Shown here piece by piece: positions 53,036 to 60,630 of a stretch of 64,000 nt of DNA. Source of the stretch: Desulfotomaculum sp. (GTDB lineage Bacteria; Bacillota; Desulfotomaculia; Desulfotomaculales; Nap2-2B); NCBI GenBank assembly GCA_003485325.1, contig DMZI01000037.1:38190-102189 (forward strand). Reading direction: 5' to 3'. Each line of letters starts with the position of its first letter. Within the stretch, counting starts at the first letter, position 1. A program made the position numbers and the translations under genes. Below the pieces are notes generated by a model. It searched no databases, was not told where the DNA came from, and saw nothing but the letters and a program-made list of their open reading frames with translations.

Positions 53036-54268
53036 ATCAAAAGAATAGCCCGAAAAAAAGAGAAACTGTGCCTTAATTGCGGTTTCTGTGAAACCTGCCT
53101 GCACTGCCTCGATTATGAAGATGGGTGCACGGGATGCGGCGCCTGTCTTGCTGCCTGCCCGGCCCGGGCTATATACATGGGAAAAAATCCGGAGACTGAA
53201 GACAAAACAGTTCTGATTGATGGCCGGCAGTACCGTTTTACTGACCAGTTAACTGTTCTTCAGACGCTTTCCAAAGCAGGATACAAGGTTTCCCATTTTC
53301 CAGATGAGGGCCAGGTTTACGCCCCTTGCCGTACTGGCGGCTGCTGGAGCTGCACAGTTCTTGTAAATGGGGTCCTTAAGCCGTCCTGCGTGACAACCTT
53401 AAAAGATGGTATGGAAATTATCACCGACCGGAAAGTGATTGAAACAATGCCGCCTTTGCGCCTGATAGCCGCTGCGAAGGCTCACCCCGTAGGAGGGGTC
53501 GGCACGCCGCATACTTTGCGGAAAAAATATCAACTGACGAGTGGAAAACCATATTATACCGAAGTTGGCGCCTTCACTCAGGGCTGTATCCTTCGCTGTC
53601 CAACCTGCCAGAACTGGCCTTATACATATTCCTCGCGGGGTACACCGCTGACGCCTGAGCGGGCAGCCGAAATTATTGATTTAAAAGCAAAAGACTATAA
53701 CCTTAAACGGATAGCTTTCACAGGCGGCGAATCGACCATCAACAGGCGCTGGCTGATCGAAACCCTGAAAAAATTAAAAGAACTGAACCCGGACGGAATT
53801 AACCTGCACGTTGACACAAACGGCGCGCTGTTGACGCCGGATTATATCGAACAGCTTATTGCCTCCGGCATGACCGATATAGGAGTTGATCTTAAGGCAT
53901 CCCGGCTGGATACTTACCAAAAAGTAATAGGTATTAAACACCCTGCCTTTTTACGGCGGCTTCTTGAGCAGTCATGGGCCGGAGTAGAATACCTGCTGAA
54001 GAACTGCACCGGCAGAATATTTATCGGCCTGGGAGTTGTTTATAACAGGTCCTTAATCCCACTGGATGAAATTAAAGAAATTGCCGGCCGCATCATTGAA
54101 CTCAACTCATCCGTTCAGGTCTACCTGCTGGACTACCGTCCAGAATTCAGGCAGAGAGATATCATTCAGCCATCAACCGGAGAAATGTTCGATGTCTGGA
54201 AAACATTGAAAAAAATGGGTTTGGAATGCGTCCTCTGCCAGACAAAAGCGGGTTATTACGGACCTTAA
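53036..54268 (+). CDS. Ferredoxin / 2Fe-2S-like / radical SAM fusion protein with non-canonical start
   Basis: About 410 residues in three redox parts. Residues 12-41 hold CLNCGFCETCLHC and CTGCGACLAACP, a two-cluster 4Fe-4S ferredoxin-like unit. Residues about 98-118 hold CRTGGCWSCTVLVNGVLKPSC, like a plant-type 2Fe-2S loop. The radical SAM cluster is CILRCPTC at about 184-191, followed by AFTGGEST. The first ATG in frame (53177) would drop the whole ferredoxin. The frame is open back to 53030 with no ATG, GTG or TTG, and AGAGGTGGTGA lies about 8 bases before an ATC at 53036, used here as the best-placed initiator. ATA 53045 or CTG 53066 are alternatives. The substrate is unknown. Confidence 0.75.
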   Translation: MKRIARKKEKLCLNCGFCETCLHCLDYEDGCTGCGACLAACPARAIYMGKNPETEDKTVLIDGRQYRFTDQLTVLQTLSKAGYKVSHFPDEGQVYAPCRTGGCWSCTVLVNGVLKPSCVTTLKDGMEIITDRKVIETMPPLRLIAAAKAHPVGGVGTPHTLRKKYQLTSGKPYYTEVGAFTQGCILRCPTCQNWPYTYSSRGTPLTPERAAEIIDLKAKDYNLKRIAFTGGESTINRRWLIETLKKLKELNPDGINLHVDTNGALLTPDYIEQLIASGMTDIGVDLKASRLDTYQKVIGIKHPAFLRRLLEQSWAGVEYLLKNCTGRIFIGLGVVYNRSLIPLDEIKEIAGRIIELNSSVQVYLLDYRPEFRQRDIIQPSTGEMFDVWKTLKKMGLECVLCQTKAGYYGP

Positions 54269-54398
54269 AAAAACAAAAATTTTTTTATTTTAGCTACATT
54301 CAATTCTGTTGCCATATTTTGAACAGATCAAGTATACTTAAATCAAAGTTGACTAATTAAGTAAGGTTTAAATAAACGCTTCCGGGGAGGTGTAAAAA

Positions 54399-55511
54399 TT
54401 GATCGAGCCTATCAAGATGGTCGAAGGCCTAACCAATGAGGAGTTTTTAAATATCACCCGCCAGAAATTCAAGAACATGGTCAAGGACGCCAAACCCCTG
54501 ACGACTTGGTTCAGCCTTACCGAGGAATGCAACCTTCGCTGCAGGTATTGTTTTGCCGATTCCCACAAGCCCTTGGAAGGCGAACTTTCCACCAGGGAAG
54601 CTTTTAAAGTCCTCGACAACATCGCCAAAGCAGGCACTGAGGCGGTTGTATTCGGCGGAGGGGAACCGACACTCCGAAAGGATCTGCTGGAAATTGTCAA
54701 TTACGCTGTAAAGAACCATGACATGTTCGTAGCCATAAACACTCACGGGCAGGCGCTGACTGACAAGCGTTACGTCCGCGCGCTGGCTGCAGCGGGCGTC
54801 AATCAGGTTAAAATCAGCGTTGACGGCCTGGAAAAAAGCCATGACTGGAACAGGGGCAAAGGGACTTTTAAAAATTGCATCCAGGCGTTAAAGAACTGCG
54901 TGGAAGAGGAGTTCCCGAGCATATGGCTGATCGCCACCGTTTCACAGGTAAACTTCGATGAGGCGCCCGAATTGATTGAATTCTGCGCGAAGTTGGGCGT
55001 GGAAGTCGGCATGGTCCAGCTGCTTCCCCTTGGCAGAGGCAGCGACCTCCAAAAATTAATGCTGACCAAAGAGCAGGTCAGGGAATGGCAGAGAATAATG
55101 TTTGAAAAGAAAAAGTTTTACGGTGGAAATAACGTACTGTTCGAAAACCGCTACCAGATCTGCGAGGATGAACGTTCCCTTAAAGTAGCCGTCGATCCCA
55201 ACAAAACGGGGAACTTTGTGGACAGCCCGGTGGGGTGCATTTCGGGAATCTGGCAGTACCTCATTGGGGCAGACGGAAAGATCTTTGTCGGTGACGTGAT
55301 GGCGCCCGAAACCGGTATCGGCAATATAACGGAAAAGTCTCTTAGTGAAATATGGCAGAATTCCGAACTGATCAAGCTTTTAAAAGACAGGGAAAAGCTA
55401 AAGGGCAGGTGCGGCAAGTGTCATTTAAGATATGTCTGCGGGGGATGCAGGAGGATGGCCTTCGGTTTAACAGGCGATATCATGGCTGAAGACCCGCAGT
55501 GCTGGCGATAA
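54399..55511 (+). CDS. Radical SAM / SPASM-domain protein
   Basis: 370 residues. The radical SAM cluster is CNLRCRYC (Cys 44, 48, 51), FGGGEPTLRKD follows, and VKISVDG closes the barrel. The C-terminal SPASM part carries an auxiliary-cluster pattern (CISGIWQYLIGADGKIFVGDV ... CGKCHLRYVCGGCRRM ... CW). Such enzymes modify peptides, proteins or haem precursors (anSME, PqqE and AhbC/NirJ groups). TTG start at 54399 behind GGGGAGG. It follows the fusion radical SAM gene by 130 bases and converges on three Cys-rich miniprotein genes. A maturase role for those is speculation. Confidence 0.87.
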   Translation: MIEPIKMVEGLTNEEFLNITRQKFKNMVKDAKPLTTWFSLTEECNLRCRYCFADSHKPLEGELSTREAFKVLDNIAKAGTEAVVFGGGEPTLRKDLLEIVNYAVKNHDMFVAINTHGQALTDKRYVRALAAAGVNQVKISVDGLEKSHDWNRGKGTFKNCIQALKNCVEEEFPSIWLIATVSQVNFDEAPELIEFCAKLGVEVGMVQLLPLGRGSDLQKLMLTKEQVREWQRIMFEKKKFYGGNNVLFENRYQICEDERSLKVAVDPNKTGNFVDSPVGCISGIWQYLIGADGKIFVGDVMAPETGIGNITEKSLSEIWQNSELIKLLKDREKLKGRCGKCHLRYVCGGCRRMAFGLTGDIMAEDPQCWR

Positions 55512-55547
55512 TTTTAAGGTTTAATTCAAGTCTTTTAATAAAAAGTA

Positions 55548-55574
55548 AAAAGGATTGCTGCCGGCAATCCTTTT
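55548..55574. terminator. Bidirectional terminator between the radical SAM genes and the bss region
   Basis: AAAAGGATTGC and GCAATCCTTTT form an 11-bp perfect stem with a 5-base loop. A and T flanks on both sides allow use by the plus-strand SPASM gene and the minus-strand bss series. Confidence 0.85.
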
Positions 55575-55631
55575 GTTATTCCAGTCTTCTTACGTTTCCG
55601 GGGGCCGAACCGGCCCATATTTAAATTTCTA

Positions 55632-55895
55632 TCACCCGCAGAGCTGCTCGCCCGGCAAAGGTATAGTTACTACTTCAGGAATCCCTTCCTCAAAACGGCC
55701 GCAGGTGGTGTTTTCAAAGTCCTTGATTTTTCTCACCCAGGGAGTACCCGTATTTGTTTTGTAGGCGCCGCAAAAACCGTTGGTCAAATCCCGTGAGTTT
55801 CTTTGTCCCCACTTGCATTTCGAGCACGAATTTTGCGTTCCCGGCGCGAAACTAATTTGGATTGACGATTTTCTTTGCCCCAGCAAGGCAGGCAT
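55632..55895 (-). CDS. BssB-like iron-sulfur miniprotein, accessory paralogue 3
   Basis: Up to 87 residues: SCSKCKWGQRNSRDLTNGFC ... GTPWVRKIKDFENTTCGRFEEGIPEVV. The four cysteines (CxxC, C, C) and the WG / NTTC frame match the small beta subunit of benzylsuccinate synthase encoded at 60318, a HiPIP-like [4Fe-4S] fold. ATG 55895 is directly against AAAGGGG, so a TTG three codons later (55886), nine bases from that site as in its paralogues, is the more likely start. Last gene of the bss series. Confidence 0.75.
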   Translation of the reverse strand: MPALLGQRKSSIQISFAPGTQNSCSKCKWGQRNSRDLTNGFCGAYKTNTGTPWVRKIKDFENTTCGRFEEGIPEVVTIPLPGEQLCG

Positions 55896-55958
55896 CCCCT
55901 TTCAATTATCAAAAGGTATAAAATTTAAAAAAAGACCATAAATCATTAAATCATAAAT

Positions 55959-56231
55959 TCAGATATTAATCTTGCCGCCTGTTTCGTCGTCGGGAAGCGG
56001 GACGGTATTTACTATGCCCGGAATCCCCTCTTCATACTTGCCGCAGGTTGTATTTTCAAAGTCCTTAATTTTTCTTACCCAGGGAGTGCCTCCCTTTGTT
56101 TTGTAGCCGACACAAAAGCCCTTCATCGAGTCTCTGGAATCCTTCCGGCCCCACTTGCATTTTGAGCACGGCTTAGATGTCCCCGGAGCCGGGGCAATTT
56201 GGACATTCTTTTTTTCAGAAGCCTGTACCAC
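55959..56231 (-). CDS. BssB-like iron-sulfur miniprotein, accessory paralogue 2
   Basis: 90 residues: PCSKCKWGRKDSRDSMKGFC ... GTPWVRKIKDFENTTCGKYEEGIPGIV and a tail LPDDETGGKINI. Nearly identical core to paralogue 3, same four-Cys pattern as BssB. GTG start at 56231, nine bases after AAAGGGGTG. By analogy with BssB it should bind one [4Fe-4S] cluster and could cap a glycyl radical enzyme. Only one glycyl radical enzyme gene is in view, so its partner is unclear. Confidence 0.78.
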   Translation of the reverse strand: MVQASEKKNVQIAPAPGTSKPCSKCKWGRKDSRDSMKGFCVGYKTKGGTPWVRKIKDFENTTCGKYEEGIPGIVNTVPLPDDETGGKINI

Positions 56232-56283
56232 AGCAAGACACCCCTTTCACAGATCTATCAACGATCTCAAATATATAATGGTT

Positions 56284-56559
56284 CTATGGGCATGTACAGA
56301 CGCGGCAACCCCTGCAGTGGCCCATCATACTGCTAACCACCTTCGGTGTCCCGTATTCATAACGCCCGCATGTGCAGTTATGAAAATCCTTGATTTTTCT
56401 TACCCAGACAGTATCTGCACTTGTTTTATAAGCAATGCAATAACCCCTGGACATGTCCCTGGAATCCTGACGCCCCCAAAGACACTTTGAACAAGAAGAC
56501 GGTGTTCCGGGCACATAACTTATTACAGCCGGCCTTTTAAGGGCAGTTGTTCCCTCCAC
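56284..56559 (-). CDS. BssB-like iron-sulfur miniprotein, accessory paralogue 1, with extra Cys tail
   Basis: About 91 residues: SCSKCLWGRQDSRDMSRGYC ... TVWVRKIKDFHNCTCGRYEYGTPKVV, the same core as paralogues 2 and 3, but with an additional Cys at NCTC and a terminal HCRGCRVCTCP cluster adding four cysteines. That makes nine in all and could hold a second cluster or metal. The frame opens upstream to 56673 inside bssD. GTG 56559 is chosen because it gives the N-terminal length of the paralogues, with AAAGGA about 11 bases before it. 43 bases after the bssD stop. Confidence 0.75.
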   Translation of the reverse strand: MEGTTALKRPAVISYVPGTPSSCSKCLWGRQDSRDMSRGYCIAYKTSADTVWVRKIKDFHNCTCGRYEYGTPKVVSSMMGHCRGCRVCTCP

Positions 56560-56602
56560 CGTTAAAAAATTCCTTTCTTTAATTAAAATATTAGTGATCC
56601 TG

Positions 56603-57625
56603 TTAGGAGAGGCTCTGAGCGGTAACTCCCGATAAGCCCCCGACAGTACATTCAAACTTATGGGCACGGGCAACAGGCGCCATGGCTTTCAGCAGGTCGA
56701 CGACATCCTCCCCGAATAAAGACTTAAAATCCCTGTACTTGTAATTGCCCAGCCTGCCCAATAAGGCATATTTATTCTCAGCATAGCTGTGGAAAGGAAG
56801 AATATCCACCGCCGTTATCTTCCCAGGCAGGGAAGCAATGTAATTCACGTAAGCTTCAAAATCTTCCTTTGAATTGTTAAAATCAGGTATGATAGTCAGC
56901 CTGATCCTTATTCTCGCTCCCGCTCGGATCAGGTTTTCAAGGTTGCTCTGGATTACTTTCAGGTCGCCTCTAATTACCTCTTTATACTTTACAGGGTCCA
57001 TGGTCTTTAGATCTACAAGAAAAAGGTCGGCATACTTGACAAGTTCGGCAAGGTGGCGCCACTGGCAATATGCAGAAGTATCAATAGCCAGGTGCACAGC
57101 CTCTTCCCATTTCAGCCTTCTGGCCAGTTCCGCTGTATATTCGGGGAAAAACAGGGGTTCGCCGCCGCTGATCGTTACCCCTCCTCCGGAGTTCTGGAAA
57201 AACATCCTGTCGGCGACTGCCTCCTTGATTACTTCGTCCATTGTCATCTTGTTGCCAACCAGCTGCCTGGCCTCATATAAACAGGCGTTGACGCAGGCGC
57301 CGCACCCGGTGCATTTGTTCCTGTCAAAGCGGAGATTTACTTCTCCCCTTTCTTTTTCTATGTAAGTGGCGCCTGTGGGGCAGGCTTCGGCGCACTTGCC
57401 GCACCCGGTGCACTTATCCAGAAAATGGTTAATCTCCTGTTTTACCGACTGCGTTTCCGGATTGTGACACCAGGGACACCTTAAGGGGCATCCCTTTAAG
57501 AAAATAGTGGTGCGCAGGCCGGGTCCATCCTGAAGGGAATAGCGCTGGATATTGGTGATGAGGGGTTCCATGACGCGCTGCCCGGTATCCCGGTTTATTT
57601 CTTCAGAGGTCGTTGTCGACGACAT
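56603..57625 (-). CDS. bssD: Benzylsuccinate-synthase-type glycyl radical activating enzyme
   Basis: Radical SAM activase that abstracts a hydrogen from the glycine of BssA. 340 residues from ATG 57625 (AAGGAG nine bases upstream). The SAM cluster is CPLRCPWC (Cys 46, 50, 53) within IQRYSLQDGPGLRTTIFLKG, the glycyl-activase signature. A two-cluster ferredoxin insert is CTGCGKCAEACP (72-82) and CTGCGACVNAC (105-115), then GGGVTISGGEP. In proteobacterial bss operons bssD is first. Here it is sixth, 13 bases after bssF. Confidence 0.92.
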   Translation of the reverse strand: MSSTTTSEEINRDTGQRVMEPLITNIQRYSLQDGPGLRTTIFLKGCPLRCPWCHNPETQSVKQEINHFLDKCTGCGKCAEACPTGATYIEKERGEVNLRFDRNKCTGCGACVNACLYEARQLVGNKMTMDEVIKEAVADRMFFQNSGGGVTISGGEPLFFPEYTAELARRLKWEEAVHLAIDTSAYCQWRHLAELVKYADLFLVDLKTMDPVKYKEVIRGDLKVIQSNLENLIRAGARIRIRLTIIPDFNNSKEDFEAYVNYIASLPGKITAVDILPFHSYAENKYALLGRLGNYKYRDFKSLFGEDVVDLLKAMAPVARAHKFECTVGGLSGVTAQSLS

Positions 57626-57638
57626 CAGCCTCATCTCC

Positions 57639-59363
57639 TTAATTTTTATAATATTTGCCCTGATTGAGCAGCTTTCCAAACTTGGCGGGGAATTCCTGCA
57701 GGTTATCAATGAATTCAACCTGCCTGCCGTACTCTTCCCTCAATGCTGCCTTGTTGCTTTTTGAGCATCCGTAACCCAAAGTCATCAGGCTTATTCTTTG
57801 TTTCTTGCAGTATTCGATGGCATATTCCACATTGCAGCCCCAGTTGGAAGCCCCGTCCGTAATGTGGATGATGTATGGACGCCTGGTTTTCCTCCTGATT
57901 AAGGTCACCGCGGCGATAATTGCCTCGCCGGAAGCGGTCTTTCCCTGAGGAAGCACTGTATAGAGTTCGTTATCGCCCCTGGAAAGCTCGGTTAACAAAC
58001 AGGCGCCCTTGGTTTCGTTATAGGAAAATATCCTGGCATTCTTATTTATATTGGATAAAGCCACATAAAGGACTTTAAAAATCATCTGGATGGTGTTCCA
58101 TTTCGGCCCGCCCATTGAACCGGAAGCGTCAATGACCAGGATGATGTCGTTGTTCATCTCAAATTCGGTCTTTTTGTACATGAAAACTTTTCCGTTGATT
58201 GGAGCCCTGTACAGCCGCCGCTTGTCAATTTTTCCGCTTTCCATGCCCCGGCTGATTACTTTTCTCTTGTCCGCCTTGGTATTGATCAGGGCCTGGACCT
58301 TTGTCAAAAGGCTCATATCCACGGGTTCCCTGAAGGGAAGAACGATATCATTGATCTTGATGGGAACGACTTCGGTGTCGTCATGGCAGATCAGCCTGAT
58401 CTCATCGGTTATATCCGCGCTCTTGCTGACCAGCGTTTCCATTTCCTTGGCGTAGTGGGCGATAATCGCCTTGAACTGGCTCTTGTCTTCAACAATATCT
58501 TCGGCAATGGTACGCGGGATCATCTTCTTATCCCTGATATCGGTTACCCAGAAACCGAAGTTGGCTTTCAGGTCCTCATAAATGCTAAGGTAAAGTTTTG
58601 CCCTTAATTCACACCGCTCGACAACGCTGCTGATCCTGGGAACTTTATTAATCAGGTCGCCGACAATCGAATTCAGGACGAGCAGCGGTTCAGTATAAAA
58701 ACGGGCCAGGTTGTACCCGAAATAACCGTACATCCCGTCGTCGAGCTCAACCTTGTAGGCCTGCCCTGACCTTTCCGCAGCCATAAGCCACCACAGGTGC
58801 AGCAGTTCGTCGACCGTGGGGGGCTGAATAAAGTTCTTTCTTCTTACTTCAAATGTATACTCGCGGTATTTTTCCGTATAACGTCCGAGAATCCAGCGGT
58901 TGGAAACAATATCCACATAGACATCTTCCGCCATCTCTATAAAAAGAGCAAACCGGCGGTCGTAACGGAAGGAATCCTCGTCATGCAGTTCCTTGTTCAG
59001 AGCCTTGGCCGCAAGGTTCTTTGCGCGATCGCTCCATTCCGTGTTTTTATAACCCAGGTGAATGGCTTCCCCGATGGCGACATCGGCTCTGCTAGGCGGA
59101 ACCGGGTACCTTCCCAGCACAACGGAGGGGTCTAAAAAGATTACGTTGCTTTCCGTAGGCTCCATGCCGGACCAGAGAATGGTTCCCACATTCCTGCCCA
59201 TGTACGCAGTTATCTTTTCAATGCCTTTGAGCAGAAAAACAAGCTCCCGGAATTCCACAGGCGATTTGTTCTTCCGCCAGTGTTCTGAAATCCCCTCTTC
59301 ACCGGGTATGTAAAAAGAACTGATAATATCCTCTGGTTTTACAATCTGGGGATATTTGATCAT
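57639..59363 (-). CDS. bssF: BssF-like von Willebrand factor A domain protein
   Basis: 574 residues. The C-terminal VWA domain has a MIDAS site DASGS at 412-416 (ILVIDASGSMGGPKWNT) and TDG at about 502. The N-terminal 400 residues are mostly helical, with YFGYNLARFYTEPLLVLNS and similar. With the preceding MoxR-type ATPase it forms the AAA+/VWA pair that, in CbbQ/CbbO-like systems, remodels or reactivates an enzyme. A conserved but untested role in benzylsuccinate synthase assembly or repair is inferred from its fixed place in bss operons. It begins 32 bases after bssE. Confidence 0.85.
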   Translation of the reverse strand: MIKYPQIVKPEDIISSFYIPGEEGISEHWRKNKSPVEFRELVFLLKGIEKITAYMGRNVGTILWSGMEPTESNVIFLDPSVVLGRYPVPPSRADVAIGEAIHLGYKNTEWSDRAKNLAAKALNKELHDEDSFRYDRRFALFIEMAEDVYVDIVSNRWILGRYTEKYREYTFEVRRKNFIQPPTVDELLHLWWLMAAERSGQAYKVELDDGMYGYFGYNLARFYTEPLLVLNSIVGDLINKVPRISSVVERCELRAKLYLSIYEDLKANFGFWVTDIRDKKMIPRTIAEDIVEDKSQFKAIIAHYAKEMETLVSKSADITDEIRLICHDDTEVVPIKINDIVLPFREPVDMSLLTKVQALINTKADKRKVISRGMESGKIDKRRLYRAPINGKVFMYKKTEFEMNNDIILVIDASGSMGGPKWNTIQMIFKVLYVALSNINKNARIFSYNETKGACLLTELSRGDNELYTVLPQGKTASGEAIIAAVTLIRRKTRRPYIIHITDGASNWGCNVEYAIEYCKKQRISLMTLGYGCSKSNKAALREEYGRQVEFIDNLQEFPAKFGKLLNQGKYYKN

Positions 59364-59395
59364 GTTCTCCCCTCTTTCGCTTTAAAGTCGGCCTG

Positions 59396-60244
59396 CTATC
59401 TAAAGAGAACGAATTCACTGGCCAATTCTGCGTCGATGTCTTTCCTTTCCATATGCATGGTGAGCAGAATTGATTCAAGGTGATCCCTGTCGGTCTGCAG
59501 GCTGTATATAATCGCATCCCGGATGCTTACTCCGACTGCCACCAGTTCCCCAATCATCAGGGTTGTTCTTGTTGAAACATCCATCGGGGTCTGCGAATTT
59601 CCCCTTAACTTATTGATCAAATCAACTATTTCCTCGGCTTTTTCCTTGTCCACGCCTGTCTTTTTGACCAGGACCTCAACTTCCACTTCAGCCGGGATGT
59701 AATCCATCAGGATTGTATAAAAGCGGTCCCTCAACGCGGGATCGAGCATCTCGGTGCCTACATATTCTTCTCCTTCGTTCATCGTCGCAAAAAACACAAC
59801 GCTTTTCGCCACCTGGAGCAGGCCCAGTTCATCCATCCAGACCTGTCTGTCTTCGGCAAGCAGGGAAAACAGCATATTCAGCGCCTTGGGATGTTCTGGC
59901 CTGTTGATCTCCTCAAGGTGAATCACACATCCGTCCGTCCGGATTGCCTCCGGGAAAAGAAACGGCTTGTAACTGGTTTCACCTTCCCTTAAGGTATATT
60001 CTCCAAACAACTGCCCCGGCTCGGACAGAATACCGATTTGAAATGAGGCCAGCGGCCTGTTGTATACGGCGGCATACTGGCGGACCAGGGAAGACTTACC
60101 GCAGCCCTGCCTTCCGGTTACCAGAACATTAACAGGCTTTTTCTCAGAAATAAGCCGTATTTTATCGATTATGTTCCTTGTTTCCCGGCTGACATAAAAA
60201 AAAGGGTCTGCTTCCGGCACCAATATCTTATTTTCTGTGCTCAT
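59396..60244 (-). CDS. bssE: BssE-like MoxR-family AAA+ ATPase
   Basis: 282 residues. Walker A GRQGCGKS at 44-51, Walker B CVIHLEEINRPEHPKALNMLFSLL, sensor 1 VFFATMNEGEEYVG, and the arginine-finger region LDPALRDRFYTILMDYIP. MoxR/CbbQ-type chaperone ATPases act on metal- or radical-enzymes together with VWA partners; the next gene is exactly such a partner. ATG 60244 has GGAGGG seven bases upstream. It is separated from bssB by the perfect hairpin at 60268-60308. Confidence 0.9.
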   Translation of the reverse strand: MSTENKILVPEADPFFYVSRETRNIIDKIRLISEKKPVNVLVTGRQGCGKSSLVRQYAAVYNRPLASFQIGILSEPGQLFGEYTLREGETSYKPFLFPEAIRTDGCVIHLEEINRPEHPKALNMLFSLLAEDRQVWMDELGLLQVAKSVVFFATMNEGEEYVGTEMLDPALRDRFYTILMDYIPAEVEVEVLVKKTGVDKEKAEEIVDLINKLRGNSQTPMDVSTRTTLMIGELVAVGVSIRDAIIYSLQTDRDHLESILLTMHMERKDIDAELASEFVLFR

Positions 60245-60267
60245 TTTTTGCCCTCCATTTTTAAAAT

Positions 60268-60308
60268 AAACAATATACACCCTATTTTGCATAGGGTGTA
60301 TATTGTTT
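60268..60308 (-). other. 18-bp perfect hairpin between bssB and bssE (attenuator or mRNA-stabilising element)
   Basis: AAACAATATACACCCTAT (60268-60285) and its exact complement at 60291-60308 enclose a 5-base loop. On the minus strand it lies 9 bases after the bssB stop and is followed by ATTTTAAAAA, so it may terminate most transcripts after the structural genes and protect their 3' end, while some continue into bssE, bssF and bssD. Confidence 0.8.
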
Positions 60309-60317
60309 GTCCCGGAA

Positions 60318-60575
60318 TTACACGTGATCCCGGAAATCTACTTCGCCTTCCTCAAAATGATCGCAGGTTGTATTGTAATAATCGTGAATCATTCTTTTCC
60401 AGATGCCGCCCATCCCGGTCCTGTGGCCGCCGATGCACTGCCCCTTGGAAGGATCGGTGGGATCTTCAATTCCCCATCTGCATTTGAGACACGCCTTCGT
60501 GGTTCCTGACTCAACTCTGACGCCGACCTTTCTTTTCTCGGCCAGCTCTTTTACTTTTGAGACTGCTTCTGCCAC
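60318..60575 (-). CDS. bssB: Benzylsuccinate synthase beta subunit (small Fe-S subunit)
   Basis: 85 residues with cysteines in CLKCRWG, GQCIGGH and YNTTCDHFEEG, the four-Cys HiPIP-like [4Fe-4S] pattern of BssB. In the known structure BssB covers the BssA active site and controls access of substrate and activase. GTG start at 60575, nine bases after AAAGGGG. 56 bases separate it from bssA. Compared with the three accessory paralogues it lacks the WVRKIKDF segment, having IWKRMIHDYY at that position. Confidence 0.85.
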   Translation of the reverse strand: MAEAVSKVKELAEKRKVGVRVESGTTKACLKCRWGIEDPTDPSKGQCIGGHRTGMGGIWKRMIHDYYNTTCDHFEEGEVDFRDHV

Positions 60576-60630
60576 CTATAAAACACCCCTTTATATTCAA
60601 TTTTTTACTCGAAATTATCTTCTCTGCTCC

